A DNA stretch of 64,000 bases from Bin87 sp965221295 (GTDB lineage: Bacteria > Chloroflexota > Dehalococcoidia > Lucifugimonadales > UBA3495). A program made the position numbers and the translations under genes. The notes beneath the pieces were generated by a model. The model saw nothing but the letters and a program-made list of their open reading frames with translations, was not told the origin of the DNA and made no database searches. The first letter of the stretch is position 1; each line of letters opens with the position of its first letter. The stretch spans positions 930,001-994,000 of the forward strand of contig OZ244879.1 in the NCBI GenBank assembly GCA_965221295.1, read 5' to 3'. This document shows, in pieces, positions 8,411 to 16,787 of the stretch.

Positions 8411-9335
8411 AGGCGCGGCCAAACTCGCGGCGTTCCCAGACCACTAAGAACTGCGCTGCGATGAAAATGGAGCTGTAAGTTCCCACCACGACGCCGATGG
8501 CCACCACCAGCAGTAGCTCCCGTATGGAATCGCCGCCAATCAGCAGCATGGCCAGCAGGACCAACAGCGTGGTGAAGCTGGTGTTGATGGAGCGGCCCAC
8601 ACTCTCGATGATGCTGAGGTTCACGGTGTCTTCCAATCGGCGTTCCGGCAATCTTATGGTATTTTCCCGGATGCGGTCGAACACCACGATGGTATCGTTG
8701 ACCGAATATCCGGCGACGGTGAGAATGCCCACGATGAACATGGAGTTGACCTCCATGCCCAACACGCGACCCAGGATCGAAAACACCCCCAGCACGATCA
8801 GGGTATCGTGGATCAGCGTCACTACCGCGGCCACGCCGTAGCGGTACGCCCGAGGCACGCGACGAAAGGCGTACCAGATGTACGCCAGGATGAAAATCGA
8901 CGCCACCAGCAAGGCCAGGAAGGTGTTGCGCACGGTTTCCTGCGCGATTATTGGCGACACCGTGTCGGCCCGGGACCCCGCGATGGGGCCGACCGACTCT
9001 TCCAGGGCGTCCTGAATGACCTGCCGCTCGGACACCTGGCCGCCGGACGACTCTTCCAGCACCCGGGTCCTGATCAGAACGGAATTATCGCCAACTGCCT
9101 GCACCAAGGCGCTGGGATGTCCCATTCGGGTCAGAACGCTCTTCACGTCGTCCGGCAGGACCGGTTCCTCAAAAGCGATGTCGAGCACCGATCCGCTGGT
9201 GAAATCGATTCCAGGTTTGAGGCCGGAACCTCCGCTGGCCCAGCCTGGCGGAGCGATCATCGAGAGGAGACCGGGAATGATCAGGGCCGCAGACAGGACG
9301 AAGTACCAGCCCCGCTTGCCGACAATGTTGAACAT
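8379..9335 (-). CDS. secF: Protein translocase subunit SecF
   Basis: A 318-residue membrane protein that works with SecD to drive late steps of Sec-dependent export using the proton gradient. It has one N-terminal membrane helix, a periplasmic loop and five clustered C-terminal helices. Family motifs include the GIDFTSG stretch near residue 42, the NDTIVVFDRIREN motif near 210 and SINTSFTTL near 245. It starts 3 bp after secD stops, so the two are co-transcribed and probably coupled. Confidence 0.95.
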   Translation of the reverse strand: MFNIVGKRGWYFVLSAALIIPGLLSMIAPPGWASGGSGLKPGIDFTSGSVLDIAFEEPVLPDDVKSVLTRMGHPSALVQAVGDNSVLIRTRVLEESSGGQVSERQVIQDALEESVGPIAGSRADTVSPIIAQETVRNTFLALLVASIFILAYIWYAFRRVPRAYRYGVAAVVTLIHDTLIVLGVFSILGRVLGMEVNSMFIVGILTVAGYSVNDTIVVFDRIRENTIRLPERRLEDTVNLSIIESVGRSINTSFTTLLVLLAMLLIGGDSIRELLLVVAIGVVVGTYSSIFIAAQFLVVWERREFGRAFSWGRREAAA

Positions 9336-9338
9336 TTG

Positions 9339-11171
9339 CTAACCGCCTCCCTGGGCTGACCGAGACTGTGGCCCCGAGGCGCGAGGCTGAATCTTTTCTG
9401 GGGTGAACAATTTGGCCATGCCCCCCAAGCCCATCGCCTGCAGGGCTTGCAACAGGTTGCGACTCACCAGCACCGCCGTGAACATGCTGACCATTACACC
9501 CACCAAGAGGGTCAGCGCGAATCCGTTGATCAGACCGCCGCCCAAACGGTTACCGAACCACAACAGGACCACGCAGGTGATCAGCGTACTGACGTTGCCG
9601 TCCCGGATAGCCGGCCAAGCCCGGTTGAATCCTACGTCCATGGCCGACGCCAGGCTACGGCCCAGGCGTATCTCCTCTTTGATGCGCTCGAATATCAAGA
9701 TATTGGCGTCCACGGCTAGGCCGATGGACAGTATAAAGCCGCCGATGTGGGGCAGCGTGAGCGTGATCGGCACCAGTTTGAAGATCGCCAGCGTAACCAG
9801 GGCGTAGTAGATGAGCGCCACCGCGGCAACGACGCCAGCCGCCCGGTAGTATGCGATGACGAAGATCAAGACCAGAGCCAGTCCCACCAGGCCGGCCATC
9901 AGGCTGCGTTGCAGCGACTCGGCGCCCCGTAGCGCGTCAACGTCCGATTCCTGGATCAAAGTCAAGGGAACCGGCAGGCGGCCAGACTTCAACTGAATCG
10001 CCAGCGTACGGGCGCTCTCGCGATTGAAATTGCCGGAAATCTGGCTGCGCCCGTCTCTAATGTGGGCTCGAGCCACCGGCGCGATCAGCTGCTGACCGTC
10101 CAGTATGACCGCGATCACCTCTTCCGATCCCGGGTTGGTCTGTACGTTGATCTCCTCGGTCATTTGACTGAAGATGCCCGCTCCCCGGTCGTCAAACTGG
10201 ATGTTAACTACCCACTCGCCCGTAACGGAATCGGTGCTGGCGTAGGCGTCCACCAGATCGTCTCCGGTCAGCCCGATGCTGCTGTCCGCAAAGGGAGGCA
10301 GGCACCCTACGCGGAGGACGGGCCCGGCGCACTGGCGCCTTTGGAATTCCAACTGGGCGGTTTCGCCGATCAACCGCTTGGCGTCTTCAATGCCTCCGGT
10401 GACCTGGTAGGCCTCCACCGGTCCCACTTCCGCCTCCAGAACCGTCTCCAGTTGTTGCCGTTGGACGATGCTCAGGGTGTCCGCGGTGGTGATGCGAAAT
10501 TCACCGTCGCCCCGGCTCGTCACTTCGGTGTCGCCGTATCCCCGGTCGTTCACCACGCTGCCAAGTTTTTCGATGTCGGCAGCCTCGGCGAATCGAACGG
10601 TGACCACGGAACCGCTGGCGCCGGGCAGCTGCACGATGATGCGGTCGTCGCCGAACCGCTGTACGATGGGTTCCTCAGTGCCGTAGAGGTTGACGCGCCG
10701 GCTGATGATATTCAGCACGCCGTCCATCTGATCCGAAGTCGGCGGCGCCAGGTCGCTGTTGATGAACGCCTCTGGTTCTCCGATGTCATTCACCAACGCC
10801 AGGCGCGCTTCCTCCCTCCGCTCCGGGGTTAGGTAGGCTCCCTCGATCTCAAAAGTCGCGCCGTCGCCACCTTGGGTTACGGTGGCGTCGTAGTCGGCGC
10901 CGGCCAGAGCTTCTTCGATCGCCGCCGCGTCCACCTCCACATCCTCCGCAAAGGCAACCGTCAGGGAGGTCCCGGTTTCCGCTTGGTAAACCAGGTGAGC
11001 GCCGCCCTGCAGGTCCAAGCCCAATTTCAAACCCAACGGGCCGGTTTCGGCGCGGTCGAGACGGGGCAGGCCCGGTATTCCGATGTGGATTTCAGGCAGG
11101 GCCAGGGAAACGGCTGAAACGGCCAGGACGACCACAATCAGTGTGGCCAACAGAATGGTGCGGCGTCGCAT
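9339..11171 (-). CDS. secD: Protein translocase subunit SecD
   Basis: A 610-residue partner of SecF. It has an N-terminal membrane helix, the GLKLGLDLQGG motif near residue 48 that marks SecD, a large periplasmic P1 region, and a six-helix RND-type membrane domain from about residue 430 with GLAVDANILIFERIKEE, the conserved D-x-N-I-x-I-F-E-R segment. Length is typical. Gene order on the minus strand is cca-secD-secF with gaps of 9 and 3 bp, implying one operon. Confidence 0.95.
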   Translation of the reverse strand: MRRRTILLATLIVVVLAVSAVSLALPEIHIGIPGLPRLDRAETGPLGLKLGLDLQGGAHLVYQAETGTSLTVAFAEDVEVDAAAIEEALAGADYDATVTQGGDGATFEIEGAYLTPERREEARLALVNDIGEPEAFINSDLAPPTSDQMDGVLNIISRRVNLYGTEEPIVQRFGDDRIIVQLPGASGSVVTVRFAEAADIEKLGSVVNDRGYGDTEVTSRGDGEFRITTADTLSIVQRQQLETVLEAEVGPVEAYQVTGGIEDAKRLIGETAQLEFQRRQCAGPVLRVGCLPPFADSSIGLTGDDLVDAYASTDSVTGEWVVNIQFDDRGAGIFSQMTEEINVQTNPGSEEVIAVILDGQQLIAPVARAHIRDGRSQISGNFNRESARTLAIQLKSGRLPVPLTLIQESDVDALRGAESLQRSLMAGLVGLALVLIFVIAYYRAAGVVAAVALIYYALVTLAIFKLVPITLTLPHIGGFILSIGLAVDANILIFERIKEEIRLGRSLASAMDVGFNRAWPAIRDGNVSTLITCVVLLWFGNRLGGGLINGFALTLLVGVMVSMFTAVLVSRNLLQALQAMGLGGMAKLFTPEKIQPRASGPQSRSAQGGG

Positions 11172-11180
11172 ATCGCGTAA

Positions 11181-12686
11181 TCAATCCTCAAGTACATCAT
11201 CATCCGCCAGCAATCGCGTGGCCAGCGAGAGGGCGTCTTCCCGACTGCCAATTTCACCCATTGCTTCTGCCTCGCGCAGTCGCTCAAGCAGCGCGCCAAC
11301 GCGTGGGCCGGGCGGTATGTTCAGAGTTGCCATCAAGTCGTTTCCATTGACCAGCGCCCTGACCGCTCGCTCGCCGAGCGGGGGCGCGGTTCCCGCTTCA
11401 AGAACGGTGGCAATCATTCTAGCATAGTTATTCCAGCGTTCTGGGGACAATTCCGGCCCTCGCGCCGCCAGAAAGTCCGCCATCGCCAGATATAGCGTAT
11501 CCACTGCCGCGTCGCCCAAGTCCCGGTAGTACCGGTAAATCGCCCGAGGCGAGGGCATCTGGTCGCCGTGTCGGAGTTGGCTGGGTCGCAGATGATGCAG
11601 CGTCATGGCGGAAGCCAAGGATATGGAACGCCGGGCCAACCGAAGCGCCGCCAGGCGCGACTCAACCATTTCGGCGCCTTGTTCGCTATGTCCCAAAAAC
11701 CTGATGCGTCCGTTTTCGTCCGGCGCCTTGGTCTGGGGTTTGGCGATGTCATGGAGCAGGGCTGCCAGCTTGAGGACGGTGCGGCGGGTATGGCCGTCGC
11801 CGATGATTTCCGCGAAGTAGGCGTCCTCAGTTGGAGTCCATGGCGCCATGGTGTAGATGGCGTTGTTGCGATGACCGGCCGTAACCGCCTCTGCGAACTC
11901 GACGCAGTGCAGGAGGTGGCCCCAAACGTCCCAATAGTGATGGGCGCGGGGCTGTTCGCAGTCGCGGGTGGCTTCCAGCTCCGGTATCACCCGGCAGAGT
12001 AGGTCGAGGCGGTCCAGGACTTCCAGTTGCGCCCGCGCGCCGTCCGCCGCCAGTATCGCCATGAATTCATCCCGCACTCGCTCGGCGGAGACTCGATCCA
12101 GCAGAGGCGCGTCGCGACGTATGGCGCGGGCCGTGTTGGGCTCCATGCGCAGTCCGAGGCGGCTGGACAGGCGGACGCCGCGAAGCATACGGCCGGGGTC
12201 ATCCCGAAACACGCCATCGCCCGTTGCCCGCAGTACACCCTGAACCAGATCGGCCCGACCATTCAGGGGGTCCACGATGGAGGCGAACCGGTCGTCGGCG
12301 CCCCAGCTGCGCAATGGGATGGCCATGGCGTCGACGGTGAAATCGCGGGAGCGCAGATTTTCGTCCAGCGAACCGTGATAGCCGTTGATGTCGACGATGA
12401 ATGGAGCGGCTCCGTCCGTCGCCGGGGGCAAGGCCACCCTGGATACGTTCCACGGCGCCATGGAAATCAGAGAGCCGCCGAGGAAATCGGCAACCGCTTG
12501 ACCCACGGGCTCTGCGTCTCCCGCCACCGCCAGATCGATGTCGTGGACTGCGCGGTTGCGAATTGCGTCGCGGACGGCGCCGCCAACAATCCAAACGTCG
12601 GGGTCGCCGCGGGCGGCGAAAAACTCGGCCAAACAGGAAAGCAGTCGGCCGGCAGCCAACCCGCAATCATTAATTCCGTGCTGCAA
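11181..12686 (-). CDS. cca: CCA tRNA nucleotidyltransferase / poly(A) polymerase family with HD domain
   Basis: A 501-residue protein with an N-terminal class II nucleotidyltransferase domain: IVGGAVRDA, then HDIDLAVAGD with the catalytic D-x-D, and RDFTVDAMA, the standard CCA-enzyme motifs. The C-terminal half contains an HD phosphohydrolase domain (ALLHDIAKP and a later His). It should add or repair CCA ends of tRNA; the HD domain may give 2',3'-cyclic phosphatase or phosphodiesterase activity. The start is a TTG with AGGGA about 6 nt upstream. First gene of the cca-secD-secF operon. Confidence 0.88.
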   Translation of the reverse strand: MQHGINDCGLAAGRLLSCLAEFFAARGDPDVWIVGGAVRDAIRNRAVHDIDLAVAGDAEPVGQAVADFLGGSLISMAPWNVSRVALPPATDGAAPFIVDINGYHGSLDENLRSRDFTVDAMAIPLRSWGADDRFASIVDPLNGRADLVQGVLRATGDGVFRDDPGRMLRGVRLSSRLGLRMEPNTARAIRRDAPLLDRVSAERVRDEFMAILAADGARAQLEVLDRLDLLCRVIPELEATRDCEQPRAHHYWDVWGHLLHCVEFAEAVTAGHRNNAIYTMAPWTPTEDAYFAEIIGDGHTRRTVLKLAALLHDIAKPQTKAPDENGRIRFLGHSEQGAEMVESRLAALRLARRSISLASAMTLHHLRPSQLRHGDQMPSPRAIYRYYRDLGDAAVDTLYLAMADFLAARGPELSPERWNNYARMIATVLEAGTAPPLGERAVRALVNGNDLMATLNIPPGPRVGALLERLREAEAMGEIGSREDALSLATRLLADDDVLED

Positions 12687-12787
12687 GATATTCCCTGTTG
12701 GCGGTATTACCCGCCGCCCATAATCGGTATAAAATATGGCAACGTATAGCGCGGAAGCGAAAGCCGTAGGTCGCCAGGAGGCGCGCG

Positions 12788-13111
12788 ATGACGATGCTGG
12801 AACAGAAGCAGATTGACGGGATTGCCGAAATTGTCAAGGCTGACCTAGACGAGCGATTCGCCGGCGAGTTCGAGTTCAAATTCATAGTGCGGGACCCGGT
12901 CACCGGGTATTACGGGGATGATTATATTCCCATCATCGTACTGGTGGTCAACGGAAACGGGGAAATTCTAGACCCCAAGTGGCTTGTCGGCGTGTCCCGG
13001 CGCATTCGTCCGAAGTTGCACGAACTGGGGGTGGATGATCCTCCGCTCTTCACCTATGTGGATGAAGACGAATGGAACGACGAAAATTACTACGCTGACG
13101 ACGACGAGTAA
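12788..13111 (+). CDS. Small acidic protein of unknown function, coupled to HEPN-like gene
   Basis: A 107-residue acidic protein I do not recognise. The first half predicts an alpha helix then beta strands (EFEFKFIVRDP, IPIIVLVVNGNG), the middle has a basic helix (SRRIRPKLHELGV), and the end is very acidic (DEDEWNDENYYADDDE). AGGAGG lies just upstream of the ATG. It ends 2 bp before the GTG of the HEPN-like gene, so the pair is translationally coupled. By analogy with HEPN modules it may be the partner or antitoxin; that is inference from position only. Confidence 0.65.
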   Translation: MTMLEQKQIDGIAEIVKADLDERFAGEFEFKFIVRDPVTGYYGDDYIPIIVLVVNGNGEILDPKWLVGVSRRIRPKLHELGVDDPPLFTYVDEDEWNDENYYADDDE

Positions 13112-13113
13112 CC

Positions 13114-13583
13114 GTGAAGGCCACGGATTTCATCGCAACCGCTCGACGTCTAGCCGAACCACAGGGTCAAGGCCGGCCACGGCAGACCGATCTGCGCCGC
13201 GCAGTTAGCACGGCTTATTACGCGCTGTTCCACTGCCTGGCGGCGTGCTGCGCCGATACGTTGGTCGGCGCCCCAATTCCAACCGCGATCAGAGAGCTTG
13301 GAACCGGATGTACCGCTCTTTGGACCACAAAACCGCGCTAGACAATTGTCGACGAGCGGAAATTTCGAGGTTTGAAATCGCGATCCAGGATTTCGCCAGC
13401 GAGTTTGTAACCATGCAGGAAAAAAGGCATTTGGCGGATTATGCGCCCGACGCGGAATTCCGGCGATCCGACGTACTCATGGATTTATCCCGCATTAGAA
13501 TCGTTATTGACAATTTTGACGCGGTAGATCACAACGATCGCTGCGCGTTCGCGGTCCGCGTTCTTTTCAACCACAACCGCTGA
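13114..13583 (+). pseudogene. HEPN-like protein gene, frameshifted
   Basis: The 5' part (GTG 13114 to about 13285) encodes a helical segment with RRAVSTAYYALFHCLA, the R-x3-AYYA-x-FH pattern of HEPN-type proteins. The frame then breaks and continues in another frame (about 13285-13583) as WNRMYRSLDHKTA ... FVTMQEKRHLADYAPDAEF, matching what I recall as the C-terminal half of such proteins. Joining the frames gives about 155 residues. The shift lies near GCGATCAGAGAGCTTGG. It could be a true inactivating mutation, a sequencing error or programmed. Partner gene upstream by 2 bp. Confidence 0.65.
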
Positions 13584-13589
13584 ACCGAG

Positions 13590-14237
13590 CTAGTCCGCCG
13601 CCTCGCCCGGCCTGGAAGCCGCGCCATCTGGGACCGACTGCGGCCGGCCCTCGGTGGCGCCGAACTGCGGAACAGGCGGCGCGTGGCTCATGCGTCGCGC
13701 GGCGTCCTCCAGCTCCGCGGCGTCTGGTTCCCCCGTGGGAATGTATTCCACGTCGCCTTCCTCGTTGACGTGGATGCGGAAGAACTGATCGTGGGCGATC
13801 AGGTGGTCGATGTACAGTATTCCGTTGAGGTGGTCGGTCTCGTGCTCGATGGCCTGCGCCAGGATGCAATCGGCCTTGAGGCGCAACTGCTTCCCCGTCA
13901 GGTCCTGGTAACGGACGCGAATTCGCACCGACCGGTTGACCATGCCACGGTAACCCGGCAGGCTCAGGCAACCCTCTTCGACCTCGCGCTGGCCCTCCCT
14001 GCGAATGATCTCAGGATTGACCAGTATCAGCGGTTCTTCCCAGTCCTCGGGTTGGACCACGCAGAGCCGTTGCAGCGCCCCGACCTGGTTGGCGGCCAAA
14101 CCAACGCCGCGCTCCGCAGCCATGGTTTCCACCATATCGGCAGCCAACTCAGCCAGTTTGGCGTCGAAACGGGTGACTTTGATGGCCCGTTTACGAAGGA
14201 TTGGGTCGGGGAATTTACGCACTTCCAATATAGACAC
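13590..14237 (-). CDS. def: Peptide deformylase
   Basis: A 215-residue metallohydrolase that removes the N-formyl group from nascent proteins. All three signature motifs are visible: GVGLAANQVG near residue 45 (GxGLAAxQ), EGCLSLPG near 88 with the metal Cys, and HETDHLNG near 131 with the HExxH metal site. After about residue 165 there is a 50-residue Pro/Ala-rich tail not needed for the fold. The start is a GTG. It is convergent with the HEPN-like gene (6-bp gap). Confidence 0.93.
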   Translation of the reverse strand: MSILEVRKFPDPILRKRAIKVTRFDAKLAELAADMVETMAAERGVGLAANQVGALQRLCVVQPEDWEEPLILVNPEIIRREGQREVEEGCLSLPGYRGMVNRSVRIRVRYQDLTGKQLRLKADCILAQAIEHETDHLNGILYIDHLIAHDQFFRIHVNEEGDVEYIPTGEPDAAELEDAARRMSHAPPVPQFGATEGRPQSVPDGAASRPGEAAD

Positions 14238-14996
14238 AGTACCCCCAAACGAGGGAAACGTCGGACCGGGCTCCAGGGCAATTCAAACGCCGCCACGGCG
14301 ATCCGGGTAGTAGTTGTCCCAACTTTCAACCGAACCGTCGGCCGCCCGCGCATCCCGCGATAACTTACCGGACCTGTGGCCCGGGCTCCACGAAAGGACA
14401 ACGGCGCAGTCAGCGTTGCGAGATTCGTAAAGGTTATGTTGAAATTATATGCCCAGGCGGTGATGGGTGTAAAGCGAAACGGTGCTTCGCTTCACGCCTA
14501 CCCAGTTTCCGCAACTGTCATTGCAGCCAACCATACTTGTGTCATTGCGAGGCCGAAGGCCGTGGCAATCTCGCTGACCGCGACCATCGGCCGTTCGCCC
14601 CACGCGCCGGGATTGCAGCGCCGCTGGCGCTCCTGGTAGTGACGGATGAGGGAGTCATTGCGAGCGCAGCGCGGCAATCTCGTTGACCGCAACCAACGAC
14701 CATGCGACCTCCTCTACTGAAGGCCGTTCGCCCAAACGACGGGATTGCAGCGCCGCTGGCGCTACTGGCAGTGTCGGTTGAGGGACGTGTCGTCGCTTCC
14801 GTGCTGTCATTGCGAGCGCAGCGCGGCAATGTCGTTGAGCGCAACCAACGTCCATTCGACCTCCTCTGCTGAAGGCCGTTCGCCCAAACGACGGGATTGC
14901 CGCGCCGCTGTCTTTCTCAAAACGCAGGCCGCGGACGCGCTGCCGGCCGTTGCGCCCAGTGGCTCCGAGGACGCCGCAGCGATGCCGCAACGCGGC
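14238..14996. repeat. Gap with three diverged palindromic elements
   Basis: Three units of the dispersed family lie at about 14540-14643, 14654-14778 and 14806-14912. Left ends are well kept (GTCATTGCGAG), but right ends have decayed to forms such as CTCCTGGTAGTGAC, so these copies are older than those at 5.7-6.2 kb. Two units share a central CCTCCTCT[AG]CTGAAGGCCGTT. The bases 14238-14539 contain no recognisable gene or RNA. Confidence 0.75.
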
Positions 14997-16634
14997 CTAC
15001 AGTCCGGTGATCTCGCCGTCTGCCGTTACATCCATGTCCATGGCGCGCGGGCGGGTTGGCAGTCCCGGCAACGTCTCAATCCTGCCGGCCAGGGCGTAGA
15101 GAAACCCTGCTCCAACTGAAGCGCGTAGGTCAGATATCGGGAACGTGTACCCAGACGGACTACCTCGGAGGGTAGGGTCGTGGGACACGGACAAATGCGT
15201 TTTGGCCATGCAAATGGGCAGGTTGCCCCAACCTTGTTCGGTGAAGAACCGCGCCCGTCGGCGCGCCTCGGCAGACCAGCTTACGGATTCGGCGCCGTAC
15301 ACTCGCCTCGCCAACGCCAGCGTTTTATCCTCGATGGATCCGTCCAGCTCGTAGGCGTAGTCGATGCGATCCGGCGCCGCGTCCGTGTCCCCAGCGGCGC
15401 GGGCGACCGCCTCGGCCAGGGCCATGCCGCCCTCGCCGCCGTCGGTGAACCCTGAATATTCTGCGGTGGCATAGGCTCCCGCGGCGTCGGCGATGTCCGC
15501 CGCGGCCCGGAGTTCATCGGGGCTATCGCCTGGGAAGCGGTTCAACGCCACCACGCAAGGCAATCCAAAGGCTCGCACATTATTGATGTGGTGGACCATG
15601 TTAGCTGCGCCAGCTTTCATCGCGTCGAGGTTGGGTTCGCCCAGCTGCCGGCGGGTGGCCCCGCCATGCCAGCGCATCGCCCGCACCGAGGACACCAGCG
15701 CCACCGCGCTCACTGGCAGGCCGCTCTGTCGAGTCTTGATGTGCATGAACTTTTCAAAGCCGAGATCTGACCCGAATCCCGCCTCGGTGATGACGTGGTC
15801 AGCATAACCCAGGGCAAGCCGATCCGCGATGATGGAGCTGCAACCGTGAGCGATGTTGCCGAACGGCCCGGCGTGAACTATGGCCGGCTGGCCCTCCAGG
15901 GTCTGCACCAGGTTGGGCATGATGGCATGGCGCATCACCGCCATCAGCGAACCCTCGAACCCCAGGTCGCCCACGGAAACGGGCGCGCCGCTGCGGTTGG
16001 TTCCCACCACCATCAGGGCAAGGCGGCGACGCAGGTCGTCCAGGTCGGCGGACAGGGCCAGGATGGCCATGATTTCCGAGGCCGTGATGAAATCGAAACG
16101 GGTTTCCCGCAGCGGGCTGTTGGCGCCGCCGCCCAGGCCGGAGGTGATCTGGCGCAGCGCCCGGTCCGAAGCGTCCGTAACTCGCGACCAGGTGACCCCT
16201 TCCGGCGCCATGTCGTTGGCGTTGTTGCGATAGACGGCGTTCTCCACCAGGGCAGCCAACAGGTTGTGCGTGGATCCAACGGCGTGGGCGTCGCCGGTGA
16301 AGTGGATGTTGATTTCGTCCTCTGGGACGATGCGGGCCTTGCCCCCGCCGGTTCCGCCGCCCTTGATTCCGAATATCGGACCCAGCGCCGGTTCGCGCAG
16401 GTTCACGATTGGATTGTAGCCCAGCCTACCCAATCCGTCGGTCAATCCGATAGACGTTGTGGTCTTGCCTTCGCCGGCCGGCGTGGGCGTGATGCCAGTC
16501 ACCACCACCAGTTTGCCCTGCCGCGCGCTGGGCCTCATGGCCTCCAGGTTTATCTTGGCCTTGTAGTTCCCATATGGGATCAGGCTCTTTTGGTCGATGC
16601 CAAGCCGTTCTGCAACCGAGTTGATCGGGTCCAT
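14997..16634 (-). CDS. fhs: Formate--tetrahydrofolate ligase
   Basis: A 545-residue enzyme that makes 10-formyl-THF from formate, THF and ATP for one-carbon metabolism. The P-loop TPAGEGKTTT lies at residues 51-60; REPALGPIFGIKGGG, near residue 80, and the NIHFTGD segment are classic for the family. Length matches (about 550). GGGGGC precedes the ATG. It is monocistronic, with repeats downstream and a 150-bp gap to priA. In this lineage it would link formate to purine or serine synthesis or to a Wood-Ljungdahl methyl branch. Confidence 0.95.
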   Translation of the reverse strand: MDPINSVAERLGIDQKSLIPYGNYKAKINLEAMRPSARQGKLVVVTGITPTPAGEGKTTTSIGLTDGLGRLGYNPIVNLREPALGPIFGIKGGGTGGGKARIVPEDEINIHFTGDAHAVGSTHNLLAALVENAVYRNNANDMAPEGVTWSRVTDASDRALRQITSGLGGGANSPLRETRFDFITASEIMAILALSADLDDLRRRLALMVVGTNRSGAPVSVGDLGFEGSLMAVMRHAIMPNLVQTLEGQPAIVHAGPFGNIAHGCSSIIADRLALGYADHVITEAGFGSDLGFEKFMHIKTRQSGLPVSAVALVSSVRAMRWHGGATRRQLGEPNLDAMKAGAANMVHHINNVRAFGLPCVVALNRFPGDSPDELRAAADIADAAGAYATAEYSGFTDGGEGGMALAEAVARAAGDTDAAPDRIDYAYELDGSIEDKTLALARRVYGAESVSWSAEARRRARFFTEQGWGNLPICMAKTHLSVSHDPTLRGSPSGYTFPISDLRASVGAGFLYALAGRIETLPGLPTRPRAMDMDVTADGEITGL

Positions 16635-16787
16635 TATGCCCCCAATGAATATCGCTTGATGCTTCGATTATAAGCCACGCTACAAGGTTGGGCAGTCCCC
16701 GTCCAAGCGACGCTTTGATAGCCTGTCCCAGAATCAGAGATCGGCTGCCCAAGGGCCAGCAACAACTCGGACGGCGGCTTCCGTCCC

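Noticed and set aside
2046..13583. Pairing the MNT gene with the HEPN-like gene as one module
   Set aside because: They are about 11 kb apart and have other partners or none; co-function is not supported.
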